Source of the DNA: Acanthornis magna
Lineage: Eukaryota > Chordata > Aves > Passeriformes > Acanthizidae
Direction of reading: 5' to 3'
NCBI GenBank assembly: GCA_036785705.1
Contig: JAWUZG010000029.1
Location: 14,151,501 to 14,215,500, forward strand
DNA length: 64,000 bases
In this document: positions 39,476 to 50,648 of the stretch, piece after piece
Numbering within the stretch: the first letter of the stretch is position 1
How the letters are laid out: each line of letters starts with the position of its first letter
Program-made: the position numbers and the translations under genes
The notes under the pieces: model-generated
Database searches by the model: none
What the model was told of the DNA's origin: nothing
The model's input: only the letters and a program-made list of their open reading frames with translations

Positions 39476-42400
39476 CTGCCCAAAGGAAAAGAAAACATAT
39501 GAACCATGACTTTCTAAACTCATTTCCTCATAGGCTCAAACAGTATTCCTTGAAATATGAGAAAGATGCAGAAATAGGTCTGAGGGAACTATCTGTGTAT
39601 CTGTCTTCATGTCCAGTACTGGAATACTTGGCCCATAATTCTATTCATCCATTTATCAAGGTGTCTTCAGCTTGGTACAATATTTGCCCTGCCAAGACTC
39701 TGGGAATGCTACTTGCTGTTCCACTAATTTTCCACTTTCAGGAAACTCAAAATACTGACTTGGGGTCCTCTTTCTCATAGGCATGGGCTGTTTTAGTCAA
39801 AAAAGATGAAGAGCGTAAGCTGTCCTTCAAGAAACTCAAGAACAGCCAAGAAATGTTTATCCCAGTAGGATCTGGGCCCATGTGTTGATCTGAAGACCAT
39901 TGAGGTTTTCAGCACCAAGACAAGAGCAGGTAGACAAGTGGCAGAGCACTGAAGGACTCAGCTCTGGCTTGCAGGGAGAGCAGTGTCTACCTTTGCATCC
40001 CCTGCACCTCTTATGATGGCTAGCACCTTCACAGCAGGGACAGCTAAGTGGCACCTTCTGCAGCTCCCAATCTGCCACAAAACCAGGCAGCTACCCTGTA
40101 GCAGTTCTCATCTACTCAACTATGACAGGCAGCAAAAAGGGCTGTGATGAGTCCTGCTCAGCTGTCCCTGTTTTGTGAGAGTGGGGTAGGAGGGACAAGC
40201 GGGGGCCCCTCTGGTGCTCACAGGGAGCACCCCACAGCCCCTTCCTTCCCACAGCCAAATCTTGGACCACTTGGCTGGGATGGCTTCATTGGGTTCCTTC
40301 ACCATCAGCACCATTTCAGGCCTCCATACCTTGGATCATCCTACTGCAGTTCTTTTGCCACCAGGGAAAACTGAACATGCTACCAAAACAAAAAACAGGG
40401 CCACAGAAATTATCAGAGGATGGAAAGCTTCTCCTGTGAGGAAAGGCTGCAAGATTTGGGGTTGTTCAGCGTGCAGAAGGCCCTGGAGAAACCTTACTGA
40501 GACCTTTCAATGCTTTAAGGGGGTTCTAAGAAAGATGGGGATGCATTTTTTATCAGGACCTATGAAAAAGGGAAATGCTTGCAAATCAAAAAAGGGTCCA
40601 TCCAGATTAGGTCTAAGGAAGAAACCGTTTATGAGAGTGGGGATAGACTGGAACAAGTTATCCAGAGAGGTCCTAGGTGCCCCATCCCTGGAAACATTCA
40701 AGGTCAGGTCAGACAGGGCTCTGAGCAACCTAATATACTTCCATATGTCCCTGCTCATAGTGGGGAAGTTGGACTACATGACCTTGAAAGGTCCCTTCCA
40801 AACCAAACTACTCTATGATCCTACTCAGTTTTCACTTGAAAAGCACCCAGACTGGGTGTTAATATGAGGGGAAGGCCATCTGATGCCTTTGAGTTTAGCT
40901 GATGAGAAAACCAGTCCATTGGACAGCTGTTTCACTTGCAGCTGCTTCGCATTGTACCTGCAGAAGTTGCTCAGCAGACCATCGAGTATCCTCATCAATC
41001 TGCAAGCAGCAGCTCAGAAAGTCCTGGAACACAGCAGACACTTCCTCAGTGTTCTCCAGCTTTGGAATCCCTCTCTTAGCTATGAGATCCAGGGCCTAGA
41101 GAAAAAGGAAGCACGAGACTGCACCTGTTTCTTTCTTATCCCTAACTGGTCACATAGACCCCATTTTTTAAGCTCCAGTCTCCAGTGCCACTTTCTCCCC
41201 TGGCAGAGGGTTAGAGATGATTTTTCTGCACCAACAAAAAGACCCCACAAAATAGCAGCCACAGCTATTCCAACATGCAAATGATCTGGCCTTGATAGCT
41301 GATTTAATGGGCTGACCAAGTTAGTAGGAACTACATCAGCCAAAAGCACATTATGCTGTTCTGAGGATTGACTTTACAGGCTTTGAAGGCTCTCTTAAAG
41401 AGTGAATTTGGTCTAACTACATTATTTCCAAGCATTGTTATATACAATTCATCTCTGCAGTGGTTACTGGTCTCTAAGTACAGCTTCCATTAAAAAAAAA
41501 GTTGTCAAATTTTTTGCTCTCTTCCCGATAAAAATGGTAACCAGATGTCAAAAAAGGAAATTCATCAACTTATTCCTTGCTTAAAGGAACAGAAATATTT
41601 GGAACCTCAGTTCAACACAGACACATTTTATGACGAAAATGCCTATTTGGGCAGACAAGAGCCACCTGCAACCCTGTCTTCTTTCATCAGACTCTAAATT
41701 CCAATCAGCTTCACTTCCATGGTCAAAGAAAAACTTGTATTGGTCTTAATCAGAAAAAGAAATAATTTCATCCCTACGGTAACTTTCTGCTAGTTTTGAT
41801 ACTAAAGTAAGTGCATTCATGAAACTAATCCCTGCACTAAAACATACTTTTAGAAAAGGATTTGGTAATGAATAATTAAGGCATTCCTAGAACCAGAGGC
41901 ACTTCCTGAAAGGCTCAGGTAAGTAATTGGCAGTGGTGGGAGACTGAAAAGGGTCCTGTGCCTGCAGATATGGTTGAAATGCTTTTCATACAAATTCCCC
42001 AGCTGGAGAAACTTGCCACTGAACATTTCCTGTCATTTTGAGATGCAGCTCAAAAAGAGTTCAAAAAGTGCATGAGAAATTTGAAACATCACTGAAGGTC
42101 AAAATGGAACATTTTTTAGCTGGAACCTGTCACTCCTCTTCTGAGGTTCTCCCATTGATGCAGTCAAAGCTACACCAGATGCTGATGTGCTCCAGGGACA
42201 GTTTTTGATAGATGGGCCTTGTTTGAACTAGTCCAAGCTGATGTGAATGGGATTTTGTCTCATGGGAGACAGAACATGGGAGAGATTAGAGAGACAGTGG
42301 CATCTGCTAGTATTTGCACCTTACCTTGAGAGGAATTTCGTTAGAGTAAGGAGGTTCTCCTTGCAGCATTTCTATCGCCACAATGCCAAGGGACCAAATA

Positions 42401-45400
42401 TCTACTTTGGTCCCATATGCATCCTTATTCACATATTCCGGTGCCATCCAGTGAGCTGTCCCAACCATTGAACTCCGCCTGCTCTGCTCAGAAGTCATCT
42501 GAGCACAGAGGCCAAAATCGGCTGAGGAGGAAACGCAGTGCTATTAAAGCTAGTTTGAATTAAGAAACTAAGCAAAAGAATTTCCCACTCTGAGTCTGAG
42601 AATGTGGTATTGAATCTAGCTGGAAAAGCAGCCATGCTCTGTTTCCTCAGGGCTGTAGACAAGGAAATATGGAATTGGCCACTTCTAGAAACCTCCACAT
42701 TTCACTCAGTGGTTTTTATGCACTTGAAGTTTTAGACTGTAACTCCCTCCCTCTACGAGGGTCACACACAAACCAAACCATTCTTGACACCTTGTTTCTC
42801 TAGAGACCTCTCTGCATGTTACTGCTACACTCTTAGCTTGCAGCAGTGGTCTGTGCGCTCCCACAGGCGCCACTCTTGGGGAACTGGTGGTAAATCTTAA
42901 GCAGCCCCACACCCAACATCCCAGAATGCTGTGCCTAACCAATAATACCTACCCAGTTTGACAGATCCGTCCATTCCGAGAAGAATGTTTTCACTTTTTA
43001 CATCTCTGTGAATCACGAAGTTGGAATGAAGGGAATTTAGTGCTTGCAGGCACTGGTAGATAAAAAACAAACAAGAGGGTAAAATTTAATGATCTGATTT
43101 CATCACCCAAGAATGGAAATGGTTCTAAAGGACTTCAGTTCTAGCTGAAAGGTGAGTAGTGGCAGAATATAGTGTTGTCAAGAGGAAAAGTCAGCTGCTT
43201 CATAAGTAGTAGAGCAGTATCTTTGTAGGTGAAGGCATATTACCTTTTGAAATAGAAATGGCAATTTTTGTTACAGACTGTTCCCTGAAAACACAGACAG
43301 AATAACTGCTGCTGCAGGGACTGGGCTCTCTCCATCCAGGTGACAAACAATGGTTTGCTGTTAGTTTAAAATTCTGCTACCAGCATGTTTTCTTTTACAG
43401 GCAAGGAATGTAGTACAGACAGGCTCCAGGCAAATGCTTAGAGGTGAAGTTGAGAAGAGTAAATAAAATTTTTAAAAAAGAGAGTACCCCAACAGCTGTA
43501 CTGGCAGGCCCTCCATCTAAGAGACTCTTGCTTCTCTGTATCATCAAAGCAATAGAAGTGAAGGTCTGAAGATGACATCACTCCTGTTCTTGCCACCAGT
43601 CTAGAAGTACCAGTCTGTCCAAACAATCAGTAGCACCAGTGGCATCGCGTCCCTTACCTCGCGGCAGATGACTGCCATCTCTCCTTCAGCCATACGGACT
43701 TCTTTAATGACACTGCTTAAAGATCCTCCATCCATGTATTCCATAATTATCCAGAGTTTGTCCCCAACAAGGTAGCTGAAAGAAAGAAATAATGGCATGG
43801 AGATGAATGCACATAGCTAAATTACTTTACAAAAAACACTACAGTTTATTTCTGTTTCCAGGTCTCTTGTAAATGAACACAGAATAAAAGGAAGAGGTAT
43901 TTCTCCTAGGTTATACACTACTTGGAATCTGTGCAATCAAAATGAGAAAGGCCCGTCTGTGAAAACTGAGATGTCTTACATGGCAAGGAAGTGAAAAATG
44001 CAGGGTAGTAATTTCTATGATGAATTATCAGCACTTACATGACAGAAAATATGTTCAACTTAAAAAAAGAAAAACCCGAACCAACCCAAACCAACAAAAC
44101 TACATGGAGGCAGTGAACTTAGAGGCTGTTGTTTTGGTCAGATAGGGCTGACCCAGGTTTTTCAAAACAGGCTTCCAATGATGCATGCCAGAAAAGATTA
44201 ATGCAAACAAAATGCACTCTCTTTCCACATATGGTATACAAATAGATAAATAAAAATAAAAGCTCAGTTCTCCAGCAGCGACTGAAGGGTTTTTTCTACC
44301 CTTTGTCTTGCAGTACATAAATGAACATTCACATGATAATACCAGAACTACTTACCTGTCTAAATAATTAACAATATTGGGGTGCTTATTGTCTCTTACA
44401 ACTAGGAGTTCATTGACAATTAGTTCCTTTTGGGGCTGCTTTGCGAGACTCATTTGCTTTACGGCCACCTAAAATGACATTGAAAAGTCAAAAGAAAAAA
44501 GAAAAGAAATTGAAAAGTTAAATTGAGAAGTCTGTCATACAAGATCAGAATGAACAAGGAGTGGGTGCTTCTGGAGTGAGATCAGAATGAACATGGAGCG
44601 AGTGTTTGTGGAGTGATGGAGCCCAGCTATGCCAAACTGCATTGTGATTACTCATCAGAGCTTAGTCACTGACATTACAACAACCTATGTCTCTGCTAGC
44701 TCAGGTGTTAGTTAGGACACAAGGCCATAGACATTTTGCCTCGTCAACTTGGTAAAAATTTTCTCTTGAGCTATCAACCCCAAAGCTCTAACACTCTCTG
44801 TACCTAAATTCTTTTCCAATGGCCTTAGTTTATCAACACTATTACCATTCATGCACAGTTTGCAAGCACAAAGCAGTTTTGTTCCTGTGAAAATATCACA
44901 AAATATTGGGGAATCCTTGAGGAATTCTATGGAGTTTGATCATTTTTTCAAATGCAACTGTTGCTCTACTTGATGGCATAACAAAGCAAACACAGACAGA
45001 CATTACAGAAAAACGCCATCCTAAAAGGATCATTTAGGTTATCTCCCCAAAACACAATCCTAACACTTCCTAACTTGTTGAATTTTGGTTTTTTTACTCT
45101 AAAGAACATTCTTAAACTGTTCAGATTTGCAACTGTTTACTGGGTTTAAAATGAAATAATCCACTCCATGGCATTTTATGGATATGCCCTGGGTCCCTTG
45201 TAGACCTCTATCTAAGCACAGTTACAAGGTGTAGCTCTGCATGGGCATGAGAAGCTACCAGGAAGAATCAGATGTATTTACTGACAGCCATAAGTGACAT
45301 TTCAGAAAGCTTAAGCTGTAGCCCCAAAGAGCTGTCCAAAATAGATTGGGCAGACTGACGCTAGTCTGCACTTTGGAGGAACAGCCTTTGCAGGAAAGAT

Positions 45401-47891
45401 CTCCTGGAGACCCAGAGCTCCAGCCACAGCTCACACCAGGGGGGAAAGCACTCAAGAGCTGCAGAATCTGGAATTATTCACACTTACTTCTCTTCCTGTG
45501 GCAATATCAGTTGCTGTATAGACCGTTCCGAAGCCCCTAGAAACAAAAGAGCAGCAAAGAAAGGAGAAGGCATTTAGTTCCTACAGGTGAAAGTCAGCTT
45601 AGACAGGAGCTCTCTGTTGCCTGAAGTGTTTATAAAACACCTGGTTTCACCTACTTTTCAGCACAGCAGCCCAGCAGCCCTCTGCTATGCAGGGTGTCCA
45701 AAAGAAAACTTAGGTGCAACATGAAAGGCTGGTACAAATCTCAAATGTACACACTGGATTTGTTTTAGTTCAAAACCTAAGCAGGGGCTGGGGTGGGGCA
45801 TGGATCATGTCTACAAAAACTGTGAAGTAGTATCTTTCATTCTTTTTACATGTTGCCTTGCTGAGTCCTCAGAACTCTTACTGCTCTGTTCTCAGATCTC
45901 TTATTTGAATCTATCTAGGGCCCTATTATTTTGAGACTAAAAAAGATTTCTCCTGAGAAAATTGCTAAAGAGGTGCCAGGCACTGAAGGGACAGGAGATC
46001 TTCCAGGTCCTGCTCCTTGCTGAAGGCAAGACACTGTGTGAAGTTCTTTGATGACGCCTTCTGATCACAGTTATAAATTCTGATCGGTACTGGAAGACAG
46101 AAGGATCTAAACCCAGTGTTTGAACACTTTTGCAGCTTGCCTGAATTCACACTTGATCTTACACCAGCCAAATATCTGGTCTGGAGAAGGAGCTGTGGTT
46201 GGACTTACCCTTTGGCAATCTTTTCCAATCCAACATATTTTGTCACAGGGTCTCCGACACTCACAATGCTCCCTGAAAGGAACAAAATGAAAGATCACTT
46301 TAAAATGGTGATACCACTGTCCAGCAGATCAGAAATGCAGCCCCACTCTCTGGGGCTGTGAGCTGTAGTCACTTGGGTAACAACAACAGCAACAAGACAG
46401 GCACAGATGGCCTTCACAATGACTGGTTTTCTACAGTCCTTTGAGGAGTTAACTTCACAGGAAACCAGGAAAAAGGAGAAACAGTCAGAGGAGCCAGATG
46501 GAGGAAAGAAAAGGTTCCAAGGCAGGTGTTCAACTTCTATGAACATTAACACTGCTCTATCAGACAAGAACTGCGGAAGACCTACTTAGTTTCTCTAGAC
46601 TCTCCTCCTCTGTCCTCTTTTGCTCCTGGTAGGTGTTGCTATACAAACTGCTGGGGCTGGAGCTCTCAGGTGTGGGGATGCCTATTTCAGAGGATACTGG
46701 TGAAGTGTCAGTTACTATTCCAGAGGATGTGTAGATCTGTAACAAGAACTCAGTTTGCATCAGAAAGGTGTCTGGCAAAGATACTCCTCATCAGTATTTC
46801 ACGCTTTAGGGAGAGGCCATTAGGAACCACGTTCCAGCCCTTCAGAGGCCAGCCTTCTCTTGACATGGTAGGGCTCCACAGGATTCTTCTCACCAAACTT
46901 TGGTCATGTAAAAGTTAGAGGTGTAGTCTAAGCTGTTCATTTAGCTACTTAGATGGTCCACAGGATGCATCTTTGGACCATAGCTCCGCTGATGACAGGG
47001 AGCCCACAGAGATACAGAGTTGCTCACTTTTACACCAGTAGCATTTAAAGACACAATGCTACCTCTTAGCCAATTCTAAGATAAAGGCATGGTCCCTATC
47101 AGAATGCCCAGAAAATGATGACTAAACTTGAAAGTTCAGAGCTGATTTTTCCAGGTGTTGGTGGCTGGGAGTAGGGGAAGCATTTTGTCATTATAGGACT
47201 CCAGCCCTCAGAATTTTCAACTATGAGTGACCAGTGCTGTCTGATCAGAAACAGGCAGTTCTGAATTACACCAAAGACAATGCGGACCAAAGCTGGCCCT
47301 TACTGATTCTGCATGTTCAGGCTCTGGTCCAAAAGCAGGTGGAGCTTGCTTGTCTTCCTCTCCTTCCTCATCTTCTTTAGAAACAAAGGGAGCCCAAGCA
47401 GCTTTTGATTCTGGTTTTGTACTCTGTGGACAGACAGCAGCATGAGTGACAGGGAGTTACATATGATTTATAATCTTAATTATATGGAGCAATCTATCCA
47501 GCTGTACTAAGGATGGATCATAAACTCTGATAGAAACAGGATTCTAAGTTGCTAAAACTAAATTAGAGTGGGCTAATTGGATAGCACTGCATATTGTTGT
47601 GAACTATGTTCCGCCATGGCTTAAAACAAACAGCAAGAAACTTTCTGTCTGCAAAACCGGACTTTCATCTGCTTGAAAGCTCTTCAAGAGAAAATTACAA
47701 AACAGCCAGGGACCCCTTTTTTGCTGATGCAAAGACACTGAAATGGACTTTCTTTCGGGCTACAAGGCTGGCACCTATTGCAGCAGGCAAAGTCCCTGGC
47801 TTGCTCCATGATTCTGAAATGCTTGGAATGTCAGAGGTTACTTTGCCACTCACCGAAGCATGGGCTTTTCTGTATCCATGTATGATTTGAC
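39335..47891 (-). CDS. PAK3L: PAK3-like protein kinase, catalytic exons (N-terminal exon unknown)
   Basis: Minus-strand exons 47423-47304, 46736-46586, 46272-46209, 45536-45488, 44468-44356, 43775-43658, 43052-42953, 42521-42325, 41095-40958 and 39475-39335 join in phase into 396 codons plus stop, with canonical AG/GT everywhere. A 38-base exon at 47891-47854 probably precedes them. The linker matches PAK3 rather than PAK1 or PAK2 (HGY-x2-AH-x-S then STK). The kinase has a Gly-rich loop (IAKGGFGTV), VAVK lysine, NE of helix [15 protein letters not shown] and DIWSLG. PAKs are CDC42/RAC effectors acting on the cytoskeleton and MAPK pathways. No in-frame Met occurs before VAVKQM, so a further 5' exon is needed, and the CRIB exons upstream are decayed. 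Multi-copy PAK3-like kinases lacking parts of the N-terminus are known in zebra finch. Fully catalytic status is inferred, and silent decay is not excluded. Confidence 0.88.
40397..40827 (+). mobile_element. CR1 LINE fragment, 3' end
   Basis: Starts at GGGCCACAGAAATTATCAGA and runs through GGGGTTGTTCAG, GATGGGGATGCA, CTGGAACAAG and CCCCATCCCTGGAAACATTC to the CR1 end CTACTCTATGATCCTAC. It lies in the last intron of the PAK3-like gene, antisense to it. Confidence 0.92.
40958..41095 (-). CDS. PAK3L: PAK3-like kinase exon: C-lobe
   Basis: 46 codons, [20 protein letters not shown] to RWSAEQLLQ, matching PAK [20 protein letters not shown] to RGSAKELLQ. The subdomain XI Arg is kept. Donor CAG|GTACAA is weaker than the others. 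Confidence 0.88.
42325..42521 (-). CDS. PAK3L: PAK3-like kinase exon: activation segment and helix F
   Basis: 65 codons starting at the Asp of DFG. The segment [17 protein letters not shown] replaces PAK KRSTMVGTPYWMAPEVV, so the activation-loop Thr is Ser and the P+1 loop differs. DIWSLG and GEPPY are conserved. Confidence 0.93.
42953..43052 (-). CDS. PAK3L: PAK3-like kinase exon: catalytic loop
   Basis: [20 protein letters not shown] through [13 protein letters not shown]. The HRD Asp, Lys and Asn needed for phosphotransfer are all present. Confidence 0.93.
43658..43775 (-). CDS. PAK3L: PAK3-like kinase exon: hinge
   Basis: [20 protein letters not shown] to MAVICRE. The hinge MEYMDGGSL matches PAK MEYLAGGSL. 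Acceptor TTCTTTCTTTCAG. Confidence 0.92.
44356..44468 (-). CDS. PAK3L: PAK3-like kinase exon: catalytic Lys and helix C
   Basis: [20 protein letters not shown] to NYLD. It holds the ATP-anchoring Lys of VAVK and the helix C Glu in VNE. Ends with a split Ser codon (AG|C). Confidence 0.92.
44542..44615. repeat. 37-bp tandem duplication
   Basis: AGATCAGAATGAACAAGGAG at 44542 recurs at 44579 with few changes, and each copy ends CTGGAGTG or GTGGAGTG. It lies in an intron of the PAK3-like gene. Confidence 0.85.
45488..45536 (-). CDS. PAK3L: PAK3-like kinase exon: Gly-rich loop and beta 2
   Basis: 49 bases: one base of a split Gly, then [16 protein letters not shown]. It aligns with PAK3 GTVYTALDIATGQE. 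Acceptor TTTCTAG, donor GTAAGT. Confidence 0.9.
46209..46272 (-). CDS. PAK3L: PAK3-like kinase exon: N-lobe entry
   Basis: [22 protein letters not shown], equivalent to [26 protein letters not shown]. The first Gly of the nucleotide-binding loop is Ala. Confidence 0.9.
46586..46736 (-). CDS. PAK3L: PAK3-like Ser/Pro-rich linker exon
   Basis: 50 codons plus one base, [19 protein letters not shown] to ESLEKL. It matches PAK3 from IYTRS to EEILEKL, with LYSNT for LYRNT. The basic KKSKMTDEE stretch is changed to KRTEEES. Confidence 0.88.
47304..47423 (-). CDS. PAK3L: PAK3-like linker exon with degenerate PIX site
   Basis: 40 codons, phase 0 at both ends. It holds an acidic patch (KEDEEGEED) and [14 protein letters not shown], the counterpart of the PAK PIX-binding core PPVIAPRPEHTKS. 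The key Arg is Glu here. Confidence 0.85.
47854..47891 (-). CDS. PAK3L: PAK3-like small linker exon (38 bases)
   Basis: Acceptor TTTCCCCTTGCCAG, donor TCG|GTGAGT. Two bases plus 12 codons give [12 protein letters not shown], which aligns with PAK3 KSAHGYIAAHPS and joins the next exon in phase 0 exactly where PAK3 continues STK. The split first codon needs one base from an upstream exon. Confidence 0.65.
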
Positions 47892-49255
47892 CTGGCAAGG
47901 GGAAATAAACCAGATGTTGTTAGAAAATTGCCTGTTGTGGGGAATCCCACAGAATGAGTCAACCCAAAAAAAGAGCATTTTTCTTCCAGGATGTCCCTCC
48001 AGTAGCAACAATTCTTTTACACAGCAAGCAAGAACACAGCTTAATACACTAGGCTATTCTTTTTCTGCAGCCATTGTAAAGTCAGTCCATCAAATCTTTT
48101 AATCACAGAATTCAGAAAGTAAGTTGCTTTTCCTCAGTTCTGGAGATAACTGCAGAGTCTCTAGACAGACTTTTCAGAAGCTCTGCCAATCTGCATTTTG
48201 GAAGTTGTCTTTTCTAACCAGAAAACGGAGGAAATTATCTGGCAGAGTCCAACCTGTGCAGGGAAAAGAACCCCTGCAGTTCAACTACAAAAGCTGCCCA
48301 AAGCCCATGGAACAGCTACAGACATACCCTTTTTGGCTGGAGCTGTTGACACGAGCTTTACCAAAGTCCTGATATCTTAATGGCATTTTTGTTTCAAAAA
48401 CAACTCAGTTACTAAAGGATAGCATAAAAAAACCCCATTGATACAAAAGCCAGATTGCTTGCACCTAGAAAAAACCTTTACTTACTTGCCAGGTGGGTCA
48501 CCAGCCAGACTTTGTCTGGACTGGAATAGAAAGAATAGGCCAATGGAAAAAAAGGGCGAACTGCAGCAGAGATTCGCTTGAACATTTTAGCAATGCTGAG
48601 CAGCAATTTCGCAGACTGTGCACTGAAAAGGGAAAAAATGGCTCCCCCAGTGCCAAGGGGCAGCCTGTCAGCTGAGAACTCTTGGATCAGGAGAACCCTC
48701 TTGCAACAAGCACGCCAGAGAGGTGCTCTGGACAGTCAGGCTTTCCATGCACCACAGCAGCATTCTGCTGGCAGCACCATGGTGTGGCAACTTTCTGCTG
48801 ATGTCACAATCGCAGCCATTCTAGGCTGGTTTGCAAATTTAGGCATCGCAATGGAGTCCTCTGGAAAGCTAATGAAAAAAACATCCTCACAGTCCATAAC
48901 CTATCTCTGAAAGGATCCAAGAGTACAACACACCAAATAAGTATGCCCTGTACTGCAACCTGAACACTGAGAGGAAACAAGGACATGTAAAAACAAAAGT
49001 AAACATGACCTTTGGTCACTAATGCTTCCAACTAAGAATGGGAATGCTTCTCCCATAATCATTAGTTCTAAAAACAAGGAACAAAGGAAAGTAATGGTTT
49101 CAGCGACATTTAGGGGCCAAAAGGAGAAACAGAATTAATTTCAGGAGTATTCCACAAGGTGGAATGGTTTCAGGTTACTTCTTGCCCACTTGAATGTTGA
49201 ATTTTGCTCTGACTGTGTACAGAGCCAGACCTCCCTTTTGTGCAGCAAGATGTAC

Positions 49256-49402
49256 CCCCCTGACATAAAGTCCCCCCATTTCTGATTGCTAACTGGTTCT
49301 TTGGAATCTTAACATTTGAGAACATCCAGGACAGGCAGATTCTGCTCCAGTTTTGTTCTGCTGGATCTCTGTAGCAGCCTGGCCCACTCCCCCTGGAATG
49401 TC
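49256..49402 (-). pseudogene. Decayed PAK3 exon (p21-binding/autoinhibitory region)
   Basis: Minus strand reads EWARLLQRSSRTKLEQ then NLPVLDVLKC, a TAA stop, then DSKEPVSNQKWGDFMSGG. This is the PAK3 exon from EQWARLLQTSNITKLEQ to VLDVLKFYDSKETVNNQKY. The stop replaces the Tyr of LKFYDSK. Three codons are missing after LEQ, the 5' end is out of frame with the CTACAG acceptor, and a run of six G at the donor puts it out of phase with the 38-base exon. It lies collinear with and upstream of the live kinase exons, so it is a relic of the same gene. Confidence 0.85.
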
Positions 49403-49610
49403 CTGTAGATGTCAAGCCCAAAGAAAGTGGGTTTAGAATAGTCAAAAGCTGCAGCCTCATAGATCTTTACCAAGATCCCATGCTACATTGTAAGATGACT
49501 TGCAAACATTTTGGTCAGCTGCTTCATGCCCAGAATGGTTGGAGAGCCACAGGTGTTTCCATGGCAAACAATGGCCCTGCAGGAAGCAGGAGAAGCAAGT
49601 AAAGGGAAAT

Positions 49611-49665
49611 GGAATTCTCCCTTTGGTGATTACTGCTTAACAGGCTTTGGAGTTCAAATAGTGGG
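49611..49665 (-). pseudogene. Possible relic of the PAK3 CRIB exon end
   Basis: Minus strand shows TTTGAACTCC, then GCAGTAATCACC and GGGAGAATTC, resembling the codons for FEH, DAVT and GEF at the end of the PAK CRIB exon, with indels. It sits about 200 bases upstream of the decayed exon at 49256-49402, in the expected order. The match is short. Confidence 0.4.
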
Positions 49666-50214
49666 GATTCTTTCAAACCTGCCTGTGGTGTACAGGGATA
49701 AAAGCTATGGAGTCACTTGCCCATTATCCTGAAAATTCAGTGGAGTAAAAGAACAGGGTCCAGAATCCTGGTGCTGTTGAAGCCCTTTGAGTGGATGTTT
49801 CACAGTGGATGTTCATGATTAATTGTACTATTGTGAATTATTGTGCTCTTTGGAATAACTGTACTATTTTTAAGGCTGCTGTGATTTCGGCTTATGTATC
49901 TTACTCTGCAGCTGTGAAGTGAGAGTCAAAAATGTCTGTTTGAACAGGAGGTGAGCTCAGTTTTGTAAAAACACGGATCAAGAATTAGTGCACTAAGGAT
50001 TCCTGCTCTAGGATCTCCCTAAATTGCATTGTGCTCAAAGAAAGTTAGCATAGTAGCACTTATTATAATCATTATTATATGTAGTGAAGAACTACTTCCA
50101 AACTGCCTTAAGAATCATTTGCAAAGGACTTTGAGGACCTCAGACAGCCTATGCTTAGTGATACCTCTCATCCCCTATTTTATGTAATGGTAAATCTCTC
50201 TAACAGCTTAATAT

Positions 50215-50530
50215 CTTTCTTATATTGTGGTGCCCAAAACTGCACACAGGGCTCGAGGTGAGGCGACCCCAGAGCCCCAGAGCAGAGCAGGACAATCCTT
50301 TCCCTTGCCCAGCTCCTGATGCTGTGCCTGATGGCCCCCAGGACAGGGATGACCCTCCTGGCTGCCAGGGCACTGCTGACTCATGTTCAACTTGCCATCG
50401 ACCAGGACCCACAGGTTCCTTTCTGCAGCACTGCTCTCCAGCCTCTCATTCCCTAGTTTGTCTGTATATTCACGGTTGTCCCATACAAGATACGGAATCT
50501 GGCACTTGTCTTTGTTAAACTTCATACATT
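50215..50530 (-). mobile_element. CR1 LINE fragment, reverse-transcriptase C-terminal part
   Basis: Minus-strand frame reads KFNKDKCQIPYLVWDN, then RLESSAAERNLWVLVDGKLN and MSQQC, the hallmark end of the CR1 ORF2 protein. The remainder is frameshifted. No intact reverse transcriptase is present. Confidence 0.88.
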
Positions 50531-50565
50531 TTGTTTTTAAATGTTTTCTTTTAAAATGTCATAGT

Positions 50566-50648
50566 TTTGTTCTGTTTTGTTTTGTTTTGTTTGTTTTGTT
50601 TTGTTTTGGATTGGAGAGGAGTGGTTTGGTTTGGTTTGGTTTGGTTTG
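50566..50648. repeat. GTTTT and GGTTT microsatellites
   Basis: TGTTTTGTTTTG units at about 50566-50606, then GGTTTGGTTTGG units at about 50623-50648. They sit just 5' of the CR1 fragment on its own strand. Confidence 0.9.

Noticed and set aside
40214..40867. 217-codon frame on +
   Set aside because: Mostly CR1 3' region read through. The CR1 3' tail is non-coding.
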